Source: Glandiceps talaboti (taxonomy: Eukaryota; Hemichordata; Enteropneusta; Spengelidae). From it: a stretch of 64,000 nucleotides of DNA. The DNA lies in the NCBI RefSeq assembly GCF_964340395.1, contig NC_135552.1, forward strand, positions 4,086,701 through 4,150,700, written 5' to 3'. Numbering within the stretch: the stretch's first letter is position 1; each line of letters begins with the position of its first letter. Below, one piece after another: positions 35,531-48,600 of the stretch. The notes below the pieces were generated by a model. The model had not been told where the DNA came from. It worked only from the letters and a program-made list of their open reading frames with translations, and made no database searches. The position numbers and the translations under genes were made by a program.

Positions 35531-37106
35531 CTACCAGAGTTGATTTGGTAATTACTGACAGAATTGAGTAAAAATGTAAAATGAAAGATCAAATTTCTTG
35601 TGTACAGAAAGTTCTTTTTGTCAAGAACGGAAATCAAGATATATGATTGTATAGCTTGCAATCACTTTAGATGTGAGTTGAGATTTTGCCAGCAATAATG
35701 ATATGTTATATTATATATTTACTTGTCTATAAATAGTACAGATTATTTACCATACGATATACTGTGTCTCTATATACTTCTCACCAGTCTGTTTATATAG
35801 TTTACCGGTACCCCATTCAGTGCTTGTATCTGTATTTTACGCCCCAGTATCTCATGATCTTAGTTTCTCTGTAAACTCAGTGTGTATTTGTCAAGTGATT
35901 GTTCCATCATGTTGTATTTTATTACTAAAAAGGTGATAAATGTATATGTAAAAAAGGAAAAGTTGATTACTGTATATTCAATAAAAGTTGACTTCATAGC
36001 AGTAGTTAGTGCGAAAGGTCCAGTCATTGGTCACCTTATGTAAATACTCACCACTAGTGTTAATTGGAAACAAAGACCATCTTTCAAACTATGGGAGGTG
36101 ATATTTTACTTATTGACTATTATTGATAAGGTGTTAAAGGCCCAGGTGCAATTAGGATTAAAATGTAGGACTGGTCTGAAAAACACTTATCTCACAGAGA
36201 TGTAGAAAAAGTTGGTCCAGAACAAAGGAATAATCCTATGTAATCCTTATGTCTCCATTGATAAGATAACACTAATGGGAGAACCTGGGATTGAAACCTT
36301 GGCCTTTAATGATGTAATCAACTAGTAATAGTCACTGCTCCAATCATTGAGTCTGCACCACACAGTGATCTCAGTTACAATTATTACACCTTTAATGTTT
36401 ATAATGATAAGATAGCCATAATAACTGTACTTTTAATGTAACTTTTTAAGAAATTTAATTTCAATGTCAGTATACCTGGTAGCTATATTACAAATCACCA
36501 ATATATTTACACAGTCAAGTTCTTTTATAGATAGAGATTTGTTGTTTTAAAAGAGAGGCTTCCATTTTGTTTTTATAGCTTTAATTCTGTGGTCGTTGTA
36601 CAACATGTCTGTCGCCTCATGTATGTATGTATATATGTATGTATGGATGGATGGATGGATGGATGGATGTATGTATGTTACAGAAAATGTCAAAATATAT
36701 TGAATAGTATATATGAAAAAAGGTTGTAGCAAGTGTTTTGAATTGTTGATTGCTGTAGAAATTACATTTTTCATATGAAAAACACTATATTATAATTGGA
36801 TCTTTCAGAACATATTTTCATTTCATTAATTTTTCTCTTCCCGTTCTTTGTTTAATTCTTTTATGTTTGCTGCTGAAGGTCATAGGTCACAATGGGATAT
36901 ATCATATATTATGTAGACTGTAAGATACCTCATATCAGGCTGCCCTCACCAGTCTCCTCTCTCCTGACATGAGAGGGGCTGACTGATGTGTGAGGGTGTC
37001 TTGTCACGGCGTGCCTTACAGACTACATGTATATATTACCATATAAGGACATGAGGGTCAGAGATGATGTTTTAAAAAAGAAGAATCATTATTTATCTGT
37101 CTGCAG

Positions 37107-37119
37107 TGACCTTTGACCT
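37107..37119 (-). promoter_or_regulatory. Perfect DR1 nuclear-receptor element
   Basis: TGACCTTTGACCT, identical to the DR1 at 6124-6136. It lies between synaptojanin and the OGFR-like gene. Confidence 0.35.
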
Positions 37120-37894
37120 TTGCTATATCACTCGTGCCAAATGTCGTAGTGTAAAAAAAAAGCTGAATTTAAGTCATATTTTTTTACCTATCACAATTGA
37201 ATTGGCTTTTGTTTCATTAGATTACTTGTACAAATATGTGCAAACTCATGATCAGATGATTTGCTGCTGATATGAAGATGAAAAAACAAAGAAACTTTTC
37301 TTGGAGAAACTAGTCTTTATTCGTGTCACTCCGATATGTATTCTGTATACGAGTATATTACTGTATTGACTGTCAGTCTACTCTTTATGTCTATTTGTGT
37401 GAATTTCATTTTGTGAAATAAACCACGAGAGCAATAATGCAAAATATGGCTTTGTCTAATCGTGTGCTTTCTCCAAGTCCAATAACCATATCAAAGTACA
37501 AAATATCAATTCAGTTGCTGGGCAGTTCACATCCTTATGCATATCTGCTCATGTCCGCTCTCAAGAAATCCAGTGAGAGCGCCCTCACAAGTTCAGTGTC
37601 AAATGCAGGAGGAAACCAGAGTAGCACAGAGTTGTTTGGTTCAAACTGTAAAACATAATTCTTCATATTTATATTGTGGCAATTTTAATGGAACAAGACT
37701 AGAACGTGAATCCTGACCAGAGTGGTAAGAAGCAGCCCAGCTACTAAAAATAATAAGTTGCAGATCAACACAGTATACATATGCACAGGTTGCTATTAAT
37801 TATCAAAATCTAAACTTTGTTCTCTAAAAATCTATTCTATTACAAATATATGATATACAAGGAAAGCAATATAATAATGTTTATTGAGATATAT

Positions 37895-39467
37895 CGTCTT
37901 GGGGAGAACCATTTCATTTTGGGGGATGGGGATGGAGGAAGTGGGTATGGCAGCAAATTTTTTTTCCCATCACTGTGATAGCAATTTTTTTTCTATTGTC
38001 AGTCCTGTATCAAATTATTTTTTTTCCATACTCAAAAACAATGCAAATTTTTTTTTCTCGGTTACCAATTTTGTAACATGCAGTTCATAACTATACCTAC
38101 ATGTCACTGGTTCACAACTAACATGTTCTGTGTAAGTAGCAGTTTACAATTACATGCTTCTGCTACTTAAATTTTATGTACAAGAGATAGCTGGTAAAAA
38201 AAATCTATGAGGAGCTGACTGATCTGGGGAGTGATGTACTCCTAACCCCTCTGAGTTGATTTCCTTTAAGTCGTCATAATAGTACCAGGAGTAGGAATAA
38301 AAAATATGTTGCATGTGTAGTGTGACCCATTCCAATACGTTACAGCATGTAGTACAAACCTGTGTATTCAAAAACAAAATTCTATTTCAATTAAGATAGG
38401 AAGCACTAAAGTGACTATAAAAAAAGGTGAGATAATTAAACAGCTAGTCCAAAATAAATGATGTCAACATGCTTATGAAGTACTAAAATATTTAACAGGT
38501 ATTACTTTTGTTCATGCAAATTGGTTTTTGTTTTAAAGTTATAGTCATGTTAAAAGGAGAGGAATTTTACAAGCATGTTTTACAAAGTTTTTGATATTTG
38601 TCAACAACTCCATTTGTTGCATGTTCTTCTCAAGTGACCCTTTATCATTGACATTCCACTTTGGCAGCAGGCTGAGATATACTTTTGTTTTTTTAAATTT
38701 CTGAGAGTTTTTTTAATATATAAAATGTTGCATCCATCTTTGTCTTCTTTGCTATGTACTAAAATCAGTTTACATAAAATAGTTAGATATCACTTAGGAA
38801 CAATGGAAGAATGGTCATATTTAAAAAAAAAATATCTTCAGTAAAGTGGAAAGGGAAATTTGAAACATGCAATACCCTGTATAGCATATGATCAGTATAC
38901 CACATTAGTAAAAGCTGTGTGATGGACAGAGCTGATGAATATCACATATATTCATTGTGTTGTGATAGTGCATGTAATCATTGGAATCAGGGCTTTTGCT
39001 CTAAATGCATTTTGACATGTTTGTTGAAACTGATTTTTGCACATAGCAGAGGAATGGCTAATTTACAGTGATTCTGGTCCTGGATATGTTCAACTTTGAA
39101 GCTGTTTTCTACACATATAAGAGCATTTTTTGGACCAAAAACAACAGATTGATGTATTATTTCGTATTTGCAATTTGAAGGATTTTAAAATCAGACAATT
39201 GTTTGTTACATGTATTAATTTGTCAACAACTTTGGTGTTTTTGTTGTTGTTATTGTTGAAAAAGGCTGACCAAATATTAAAAGGTTAATTTCCCCATGTG
39301 TGAGGAGTCATTAAGTCATTTTTTAGGTACCCCCCCCCCCATGACCCACATTATTTTTTCGGGTACCCCCCCCCAAATGATGCATATTTTTTGAGTATGC
39401 CCTAAACCCCCCCCCCCCACACACACACACACACACACACTCACTCACTCACTCACTCACTCACTCA

Positions 39468-39504
<37 letters not shown>

Positions 39505-39524
39505 ACACACACACATACATACAT

Positions 39525-39558
<34 letters not shown>

Positions 39559-39589
39559 GTCCGTCCGTCCGTCCGTCCGTACGTACGTA

Positions 39590-39645
<56 letters not shown>

Positions 39646-39673
39646 TACATACATACATACATACATACATACA

Positions 39674-39707
<34 letters not shown>

Positions 39708-40015
39708 CACAAAAACAAGTTTTTGTGAAGGCAGCCTTATATCATAAATGCTGGGGGGAAAAACATATGGCTTGCTCACAAATATTGAAAATATTGGCGC
39801 CACCTTAGGCGGCATGCCTCCAGAGAAAATGAGAGAATTTGATTCCCAAATTTTGCTGATTTTATCACATCGCAACAATTTTTTTTTTACTTCTGTCTGT
39901 TGGAACATTTTTTTTCTCACGCCATTAAGGGATCAATTTTTTTTCTCCTTCACCTGCCGACAATTTTTGTTTTCCGAAATTCCTCCACCCCCGAATCAAA
40001 TTGTTCTCCCCTTGC
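37895..40015. repeat. Inverted pair of T-rich repeats upstream of the OGFR-like gene
   Basis: 37899-38080 begins GGGGAGAACCATTTCATTTTGGGG and is followed by blocks of AATTTTTTTTC. 39753-40015 ends with its inverted counterpart, CCCCCGAATCAAATTGTTCTCCCC, preceded by similar AATTTTTTTTC blocks. They may be two oppositely oriented copies or the ends of one 2.1-kb element. Between them I see only AT-rich sequence and CA/CATA microsatellites. Confidence 0.5.
39405..39710. repeat. Compound microsatellite (C)n, (CA)n, (CACT)n, (CATA)n, (CGTC)n
   Basis: About 300 bp of adjoining simple repeats, including GTCC and GTAC runs near 39558-39595. ORFs through it are artefacts. Confidence 0.97.
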
Positions 40016-40503
40016 ATTGTGGTTTGCTATTTTCATAGTTATATCATTTCCAAAAACACTAAAAATAGTATTAGATGGATCAGAAATATTCTGAAATCGG
40101 AACTTGATATTAAAAGTACGGAAACTAAACCTATTGACTGAGACTTGAGCCGTAGTTGTATGCCAGATGTCATTTTCTTTACACACTCAATCAGACAGTT
40201 CCTTTTTTCAAGTTAAAAAATATGTTACATTTGTTTTATAATTAAAAATCCACAATAAATACCTTTTTTCACCCATATGGCCACTTTAAACAAAGTTTTT
40301 TTCCCTACAGTGTCCTCAGCCGCTGAATATCAAGATATTTACACGCAAAAAATTGTAGAGCGCCATCAACGTCCTCACTCATATAACCGTGCTTGTCTAT
40401 TATCTCTCTATAATTTCGTAATTTTAAATCAACCACATGATCTCTATCTACCTAGAAAATATATGAAAATGTTTTTAAATGATTATTAGCGTGAAAAAAG
40501 ACG

Positions 40504-40722
40504 ATGATTAGTGAATATTATCTCGTTATCATTTTGAAGAATGAAATGGAATTGTGTTCTAGAAATCAAATACTTTGCACTCGTACCCGGAAGCGACCGA
40601 AGGTAATTCCCAGAACTTTATATCGAAAGAGGTGGACTTTGGTTGTACACATGAATAGGCGTAAGAGAACACTTCGTTCCTCCACAGGTATTCCCGCTAA
40701 ACAGCCCAAGATTTATGAAGTT
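40504..40722 (+). other. In-frame 73-codon upstream extension of the OGFR-like ORF
   Basis: The reading frame is open from ATG 40504, with further in-frame ATGs at 40546 and 40651. The last gives MNRRKRTLRSS, a basic, NLS-like stretch that would precede the MGN start. Initiation here would abolish myristoylation. It could equally be 5' UTR that is open by chance. Confidence 0.4.
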
Positions 40723-42185
40723 ATGGGGAATTCTTCATCTATCAAATGTTGCAGGAAGAAGAGCAGGGAACCTACGTACGAGGCGTTTGTTGTTGAAGCT
40801 GGTGGGTCGAGCTCCGACACTAGTACTTACGTGCAGGCGAAAACGAAAGACATCGCTGAGGACATAACGGAGAGTTCCAGCTCCAAGGATGATTCGAGGA
40901 GCCATCGTCAAAAAAATAAAAAAGATAGGGGACCAAAAGCAAAAGTCAAAAGTCAAAAAGGTGGAGCGGCCAAGAAACGGAGGGAAACAACTCGTTCTGG
41001 AACTGATTCAATGTCCTCAGACTCAGAGGTAAGGTCAGACGATGTCGTGCCCAAACAGGTGGCCATAAAGGAAGTAAAAATGAAAACATCAGAATGTCCA
41101 CCGAAGCAGACAGCTTTAAAAGTACAGATAAATGATGATGACAAGAATGAACATTTATCAACTGAGAATCAGACGGAACTGACTGTAGACCCCCAAATGA
41201 ATACACAGAGTGAGCCAAATCAAAACGTTGAAAATGGAATCACCAAAGTTGTAGTTGAAACCACTGAGGCTTGCCCAGCTGACAAGGTGACATCTCAAAG
41301 CTCTGACAATAACCCAGTGAAAATAAAGGCAGCTGAAAACACTGAACATGTTCCAAATAACACAGAGGGGGTGCAAAACACAGAGACTAGCCAATCTCAT
41401 AAGCAAGCAGTTGTTGTGAGCAGTGACAATGATGCAGTGACCAAACAGACAGCTGACACAAGCAACTCAAAGATGACACAGGGCAAAAAGAGATCAAGTT
41501 TAGATGATCCAGAGAGTGTAAAGAAGAAAATTATGTTGGATACAAATACTGGTGATGGAGATCAACTCGTCAACCACACTAAAGAACAAGATATTACAAG
41601 TGAAGAGGTTGTCACATCAGAACTTGCAGAAGAAAAGAAGAAAGAATTCAAAGTCTGTACTGGGCAAGTTGAGGGCCAAAAGAAGGAAAGAGGTGGGGAA
41701 GATGAAACCGATAGCAACACTTCTGACATCATCCAGATTACAAGCCAAAGCCCTCAAGTTGTCACTGCAGAACTGGAATCTGGTGAAGCTGATGATATTG
41801 AAGAACTAAAAGAGGATGTGGTGACAAAAGATGATTTGGATGATAGTGAAATCTCACCTGTCAACGAGACATCTGTCCAAACGCTAGCTGTTACTGTAGA
41901 CGAGAGTGAACTTAAAATTGATACTGAACAAACCATTGAGTATTCACTTCCTGACAAATCATCCACAGTAGATGAAGAATCAAACATTGGCATTGATGAA
42001 GATGAGGAGGCACAGCCTTTGGTTCGTGGTGAAGATATAACAGATGATGATGATACTGATCATTGGGAGGACACACAAGAAGAAGTCGACAGTAACATCA
42101 GAGAGGAGAGAGAGAAAAATAACGAGGAGGAGCATTTGCTCTCTGATGAGGATAAAAGAGATGAAAAGGAGGAGGAAGATACTGA

Positions 42186-42224
<39 letters not shown>

Positions 42225-45200
42225 TGAATATTCAGAAGGTGAAGGATGGGGAAGGGCATGGAATTCTTTGTTTGCACAATCCAGACATCAACCAAAGAAG
42301 GTGCAGAACCATCTCTATCTTACAAATTGTGTGTGAAAATAAACCCACCAACATTTGTGTTGCGTACATCAGTGTTGTATTGCGTGTTAAACCAGCATCT
42401 GACTTCATCCATATATTGTATTACACAATGCACTATACTTTCCAAGCTTTCTTTTTTCAATCCAACCATACAAATGTGTATTCATGTACTAATGGTTGTG
42501 GTGAAATTAAAAATGCATGATCACAGCTGCAGATATCATATATTTACATATCTTTTTGTAAATACATGTCTTGCAGAGGAACACATCAATTAATCATGAT
42601 GTTTTGGACTCATTCTGAAATTTAAATTACAATACATTTTAATTAATGTAAAACATTCACATGTGCAACCACTGTTAAACATTCTGTATTTATAAACATA
42701 CACTGTACATCGGTACATCTACTTCTCATCCACATAGTACCATCTAACTATGCTAATACTAACTTTCAGGGTGCATGTTTGTTGGGTTCTTTTTGGTGCA
42801 TGTGATTCTTAGATCTTTCTAGGTATACTTTACCATTTTATTTGAACTTGCATTCCATTTTTAATAAGTACATAGATATGTTGGATAGTGTACCAGCATA
42901 TATCTTACCTGTGTCTTTTCTGAATGAATATTAATTCAAAACATCAAGGATTATAGTGATTGATAAGAACTGTATGACTTGTTACTTTTACACTCCTAAT
43001 CAGTGCAACTTCTTAGTAGTCACTGTAATACATGTAAAATTAATGTCCCTTGTATCAGAGACTTACGTCATCACTAATTGTGTACTTTCCACATGTCATC
43101 ACTTAATGTGTACTTTCTGCACATCGTCACTAAATGTGTACTTTCCACACGTCATCACTAAATGTGTACTTTCCGTATGTCATCACTAAATGTGTACTTT
43201 CCACACATCACTGAATGTGTACTTTCCACATGTCATCACTAAATGTGTACTTTCTGCACGTCGTCACTAAATGTGTACTTTCCACACATCATCACTAAAT
43301 GTGTACTTACCACATGTCATCACTGAATGTGTACTTGCCACATGTCATCACTAAATGTGTACTTTCTGCACGTCATCACTAAATGTGTACTTTCTGCACG
43401 TCATCACTAAATGTGTACTTTCTGCACGTCATCACTAAATGTGTACTTTCTGCACGTCATCACTAAATGTGTACTTTCTGCACGTCATCACTAAATGTGT
43501 ACTTTCCAAACGTCATCACTAAATGTGTACTTTCCAAACGTCATCACTAAATGTGTACTTTCCCACTATTATTCATTTGTCACATGTTTTGTTACAACTT
43601 TATTTTGGACTAAAAGCATAAAAATAATGAAATTATTTTTAGAAAAAAAAATGTTGGATGAAACCTAGTCAGATCCACCAAATATCGTCTGAGTAGAAGT
43701 TCTGGTAGTAGAGAGCTGAAAATGACAGAGATGGACACCATAAAGTCACATTAATCATTGTGTATCTGTCAAATTAGTGTAAATACATAAACTAGTTCCA
43801 TACACTGTTAGTCACAGAGAATATAATTGTCTAGATCCATCTCAGCTAACAAATGGTTACTAGGGTAACATGTAAACATTACAACTACATACTATTGCCC
43901 TCATGATGCTTTCCTTCATACTCACAAACTTACCAGTTTTTATTATGTCACATGTGTTGTCTTTTTTGTTTGTTTTACTTGTGTAGCTATGTTTCTTTAT
44001 TCTGGTTTTACTTCAAATCAGATAGTTTTCATATCAGTATTGTTTGTTCTTCCCAAACAGTTATCTTTATTCAGCCAAGGGATATTTGAGTGAGATAGGG
44101 GGACTTGTCCAAGTTGTTGAGTCAGAAAACATGAAACCTGTTTGTCTTGGAAGATGGAAATATGAGTGACATAGGGGGCCTTGTCATGAAAGTGAATGAT
44201 ATTCTCTATTTTTTTATTTTGAATAATTTAACTTGACTTAAATTGTACAAGACAAATAGACAGTATATTTCTTGATGGTGTCATTCTTTTCATTTTATTG
44301 TCCTTACATTTTTCCAATCATTACTTTACAGAGACCCAGATTGGTTACACATTGGAGTAGTCAAGATACTAAAGAATACAGAGATGGCTACCCTGTGAGT
44401 ATACATGCATACAGTACTACTACTTTGAGTCATATGGTTTAGGTTAGGATTTAATAGAACTCAAGAAATTGAGAGGCCTAGAGGGGGTATCTTGTAATGG
44501 TCATTTCCCACTTGTTGAACTTCAATTCAAGTTTGAAACTATTTGATGTACACACCAAATACTCATACTACAAAGTCATGTCAACCTGCAATTATTAATT
44601 ATTTAGATAGAAACTACTGGTGATGTCATCACTGCAAATTAAGGTTTGCCGTTTTGTGTTTGTTCAGCCTCCTTCATTTGTGAAAACCAGACCAAGTCCA
44701 TGACTTGGATGTCCTACTCCCTAAGTCAGGACATGTCCAAGAGACTTCCTATACATTCTAAGTCCAGAAGATTCCGAACATGTTTACATTTTGGACATAA
44801 AACCCATGAACTCCTACAAGAGGTGGAACTTGGGAGAATTTGGCACCCATTTACTTGTTGTTGACGTAGAGTGCAGAAATAAGTTATATTTCAAGAAAGC
44901 TTGTAATAGATGACGTAAATAACAACATGAGGGTATTTTTGTTATTTTTCAGGGTAAAAAAGATAACCATCGTCTAAATGATAACTTAAGATTTTACAAA
45001 AATGAAATACCAAGTGCCCCAAATGGTAAGTCATGAGATTATATTGTACACATGTGAAACACATAATAGTCTCTGTGTAATGATGTACAACTCTGTTTCC
45101 ATAGGAACAGCTATCTATTTACCAACCTGGTTTCGTGACATCATCAGTTTCATTTCCATATTCATATACTTTATGACTATTGCCAAGGTTTGATGTAGTC

Positions 45201-47465
45201 AGTGCCAGCCTAGCAGCAACATAATAATAAACATCTACATAGCTCTAGCCATAGATAGCCAGTGTTTATTGTAACTGTTTTTTATCTTAAATGCATCAAA
45301 AAAAGTTAAGCTATCTAAACCCTATGTTTTCTTATTTCTTACTCTAGGAGACTACATAGACAATATTCATGAATACTGGTGGGGAGACTATAGTAGACTA
45401 GAGAGACATCATGGTTTTATACAATGGTAACTATATATATATGTATATATACACCACAGTATACATATTTAAAAATTGTTTTTTTCAAACTCAGTCAAAC
45501 ACAGCAAAAGTGTAATGTATTGTAACTGAGCGAGAGATAGTATGGTTGAATACAAAATCATTGTATATGATAAAAAGATTAACTAAAAGTACACTGTATT
45601 TTTTGGCTCATGTAATATATTGTGTACGGATTGATACATTGTTGTATTTCTTCAATTGTCACATCATGGTACCAAAATGTAATCTCATCTAACACCAAAT
45701 CTTGTATTGGTTAGCTATAGTATACTTAACATCTTTCTGTTATCAAGAGATTTGCTAAGAATGTTACTTTGTTATTTTTTGTTCTGTTTTTATACAGGAT
45801 TTTTCCCATTAGGGAAAGTGGTATGAATTATCAAGCTCAGGTATTGCAGTTACACGAAGCAGAGGTAAGAATTATTATTATGTACGTACAATGATTACTT
45901 GCACTGGTTTATACACATACTACTACACCGTACTAGTGGTATTTGCATTGCAGTGCTATACCAAATACATTACTGTACGCAAGTACTAGGGTGGGTACTC
46001 AGGAGAATTTGCATGACGTGAATGTGAATGTGCAACTGCCAGGACATTGCAAGTGGTTGTGCATACCCCAAGTACACCACACAATTCATGGGGGTTAGAA
46101 TACATTTGTATCTAGAGCCATCTACCTGGGATCTAGAGTAGAGATTAGTGGACACACATGATTGTTTGTAATGACCCTAACAAATTCTAGCACCTTATAT
46201 CACAGTCTCCGCCATGATTGTTTGTAATGACCCTAACAAATTCTAGCACCTTATATCACAGTCTCCGCCATGATTGTTTGTAATGACCCTAACAAATTCT
46301 AGCACCTTATATCACAGTCTCCGCCATGATTGTTTGTAATGACCCTAACAAGATCTAGCACCTTATATTACAGTCTCCACCATGATTGTTTGTAATGACC
46401 CTAACAAATTCTAGCACCTTATATCACAGTCTCCACCATGATTGTTTGTAATGACCCTAACAAATTCTAGCACCTTATATCACAGTCTCCACCTTGATTT
46501 ACAAATTGTGTGATTTCAAAATAGGACATACGGACATCAAGTGGCTATACTCATGTCATTAGCAGAGACAGTTGGTTGTGTACCAGTTATATCCAATAAT
46601 CTTAAGCTTTGCATTACACATGACATAGAAATATTGCAAATTTGGCTATCTGGTTTGACAATGTCATTTACTAGCCCAGATGTGGCTATCTCATATCTGA
46701 CTTGTCAATATCATTCATCTAACTAGTACATGTATATGTTGGAAAAACTTGTTGTATTTTGATATTGAAATTGCATATTTTAAAACCATCTCTCATTTCT
46801 ATAATTACCATATTGTTTTATTCAAAGTTATCTGATCTATTTCATGTTTTACCCTCCCCCCAGGCTATCAGAGAAGATAAAAAAGCCTCAGAGAGAGTGT
46901 TGAAATCATATAAAATGATGCTGGACTTTTATGGAATGAAACTGGTGAATGACAAAACTGGAAAACTAGGCAGAAGTGGTAGCTGGAAAGATAGATATGG
47001 AAACTTAAATTTGTGAGTTGTGTAGTTACAAAATTATGTATGACTTAAATCATAACTCTTTTGAATGTACCATCTTTAAAATCTTTGTGAAACAAAGTAG
47101 GCTTTACCTTCTTAATGTCTAAAACAAGAAGATGATGATGAAGTGAGAATGTTGGCAAACAACCTTTTTAAAGTAATGTGTTTCAAGATGTTAAATTTCT
47201 CATGATTGTTTTTTACACACACAGGTCTTCCCATAATTATCTTAGAATTACCAGAATACTGAAATCACTCGGAGAGTTTGGCTATGAGCATTTAAAAACT
47301 CCATTTGTGGATTTCGTACTGCGAGAAATCCTTGAAGAGGAAGAACTGCAGAACTGCCTGAATAGCTGCACTCAGTACTGGCTACATGTCATCAAAAGTG
47401 AAAGTGATCGTAAGAAACTTGTCAAATATATCAACAGACATTTCAAGAAGGAAAAATCAAAATAG
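40723..47465 (+). CDS. OGFRL1-like: Opioid growth factor receptor-like protein (7 exons)
   Basis: Exons: 40723-42300, 44332-44394, 44953-45025, 45348-45426, 45798-45864, 46864-47012, 47225-47465 (TAG), giving 749 aa with consistent phases. Residues 527-749 form the OGFr conserved domain: LNDNLRFYKNEIPSAPNG, DYIDNIHEYWWGDYSRLERHH, GFIQWIFPIRESGMN, LKSYKMMLDFYGMKL, SSHNYLRITRILKSLGE. Vertebrate OGFR/OGFRL1 share these blocks. Exon 1 encodes 526 residues of low-complexity sequence, basic then strongly acidic (Glu/Asp-rich, ending with Asp7-Gly5). I chose ATG 40723 because it gives MGNSSSIKCC, a fit to N-myristoylation plus Cys palmitoylation; human OGFRL1 also begins with MGN. The exon 1 donor is unusual (AAGAAG|GTGCAG); reading through ends 12 codons later. 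Biochemical role is unknown; OGFR binds Met-enkephalin and acts in the nucleus in vertebrates. Confidence 0.9.
43055..43565. repeat. 28-bp minisatellite, about 18 copies (OGFR-like intron 1)
   Basis: CATCACTAAATGTGTACTTT repeats every 28 bp with variation in the CTGCACGT/CCACATGT segment. Several central copies are identical. Confidence 0.95.
44055..44200 (+). repeat. Partial family A repeat (OGFR-like intron 1)
   Basis: ATTCAGCCAAGGGATATTTGAGTGA and TATGAGTGACATAGGGGGCC resemble the left end of the repeats at 20656 and 29938. The left end appears twice in succession here. Confidence 0.5.
45895..46110. repeat. Dispersed repeat, family B copy 2 (OGFR-like intron 5)
   Basis: Related to 22870-23200: ACTAGTGGTATTTGCA, GTGGGTACTCAG, GAATTTGCATGA and GCATACCCC in similar order. 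Confidence 0.55.
46157..46497. repeat. 56-bp minisatellite, about 6 copies (OGFR-like intron 5)
   Basis: CATGATTGTTTGTAATGACC recurs every 56 bp (46157, 46213, 46269 and on), each unit ending TTATATCACAGTCTCC. Ends of the array do not touch exons. Confidence 0.95.
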
Positions 47466-47825
47466 AACATGACAATTGTACATTTTTTATGAACACAAAG
47501 TGTTACTGCTTGTTATAGTGTGGCTCTGTGCCCGTTTAAATAGATTTTAAGTCTGCTAGCTGCAAACGAATTTTTTTCCATCAAGTAACCAAATGTATGT
47601 TCACTAAAAATTGATCATTTATGTATAAAGAAGACATTGCATTTTGTTTTATTAGTGGTTAATAGTGTAGTGACAAGTTTAAATCTTGAGCAAAAGCTTG
47701 GTTTTTTGAATCTGTCACCATGTGAAAATTAAACTGTACTAGTTGTAAATGGAGTATCATATTTAGCACAACTGAAAGGATAAGGTTCAGTAGTGCTATA
47801 GGCATGGCAAAGTGTCTGTCTGGCT

Positions 47826-48200
47826 GTGTGTGCATGCGATCATGTATATTGCAAAGATAACAACAGGGATTAATAGACAAATGAATAAACATTCAAAAAC
47901 TGTATGCAAATATACCTAGCCACAAGACCACACCCTTAGCAACAGCTAAATGATCACGTATATTGCAAAGATAACGTCAGGGATTCATAGACAAGTGAAT
48001 GAACATTCAAAACATGTATGCAAATATGTCTAGCAACATTACAACACCCATAGCAACAGCCAAATGATTGCATATTTTGCAAAGATAACAACAGGGTTGG
48101 ATAGGCAACTGGATAGTCGTTCAGCAAATGAACACCTATACCTAGCATGGATCAGCATGTGGGTAAACATTTTTAAAAACTGTATAGTTGTGTTACAACT
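47826..48200. repeat. Array of about 114 bp, nearly 3 copies, related to the intron 9 MITE
   Basis: ATTGCAAAGATAAC and TAGCAACAGC(T/C)AAATGAT recur at about 114-bp spacing. The last copy continues into ATCAGCATGTGGGTAA and AAAACTGTATAGTTGTG, matching the interior of 16501-16905. Confidence 0.75.
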
Positions 48201-48290
48201 CTATTTGGTGCAAGTTTATTATTTCAAAAAGATCAAGAACAAGCTTTCATATATTCATAAGTTTGGAGAGATTTTAAGATGTTTTATTTG

Positions 48291-48600
48291 CAGGGACATT
48301 GATCCCCAGGATGTCAGACCACCAAACAGCAATCTGTTAGTTGGTGGTCTGTAGGGACATTGATCCCCAGGATGTCAGACCACCAAACAGCAATCTGTTA
48401 GTTGGTGGTCTGCAGGGACATCGATCCCCAGGATGTCAGACCACCAAACAGCAATCTGTTAGTTGGTGGTCTGTAGGGACATTGATCCCCAGGATGTCAG
48501 ACCACCAAACAGCAATCTGTTAGTTGGTGGTCTGTAGGGACATTGATCCCAGGATGTCAGACCACCAAACAGCAATCTGTTAGTTGGTGGTCTGAGCCAG
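48291..48600 (+). repeat. 61-bp minisatellite with a hairpin in every unit, 5 copies
   Basis: Each unit has GGACATTGATCC(C)CAGGATGT, then inverted arms CAGACCACCAA and TTGGTGGTCTG separated by 15 bases that include ACAG/CTGT. The first copy follows TTTTATTTGCAG, an acceptor-like context. The last runs into a short open frame ending SQDAFYRDWNTS and TGA at about 48643. The array lies 0.8 kb downstream of the OGFR-like stop codon. Confidence 0.9.

Larger units (their letters stand above)
32584..37440 (+). other. Synaptojanin 3' UTR and downstream region
   Basis: No exon-like ORF after the TAA at 32581. AATAAA hexamers at 35273-35278, 35980-35985 and 37417-37422 are candidate poly(A) signals; none can be chosen without transcript data. 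Contents include a local duplication of about 50 bp at 33900-33990, a family C repeat, a degenerate CCAAT-containing array, poly-G at 34407-34428, and ATGT/GGAT microsatellites at 36615-36680. Confidence 0.6.

Noticed and set aside
40504-40722. Annotating the OGFR-like CDS from the most upstream ATG
   Set aside because: The MGNSSSIKCC start agrees with OGFRL1 and a lipidation signal; the extension is kept as a separate low-confidence feature.
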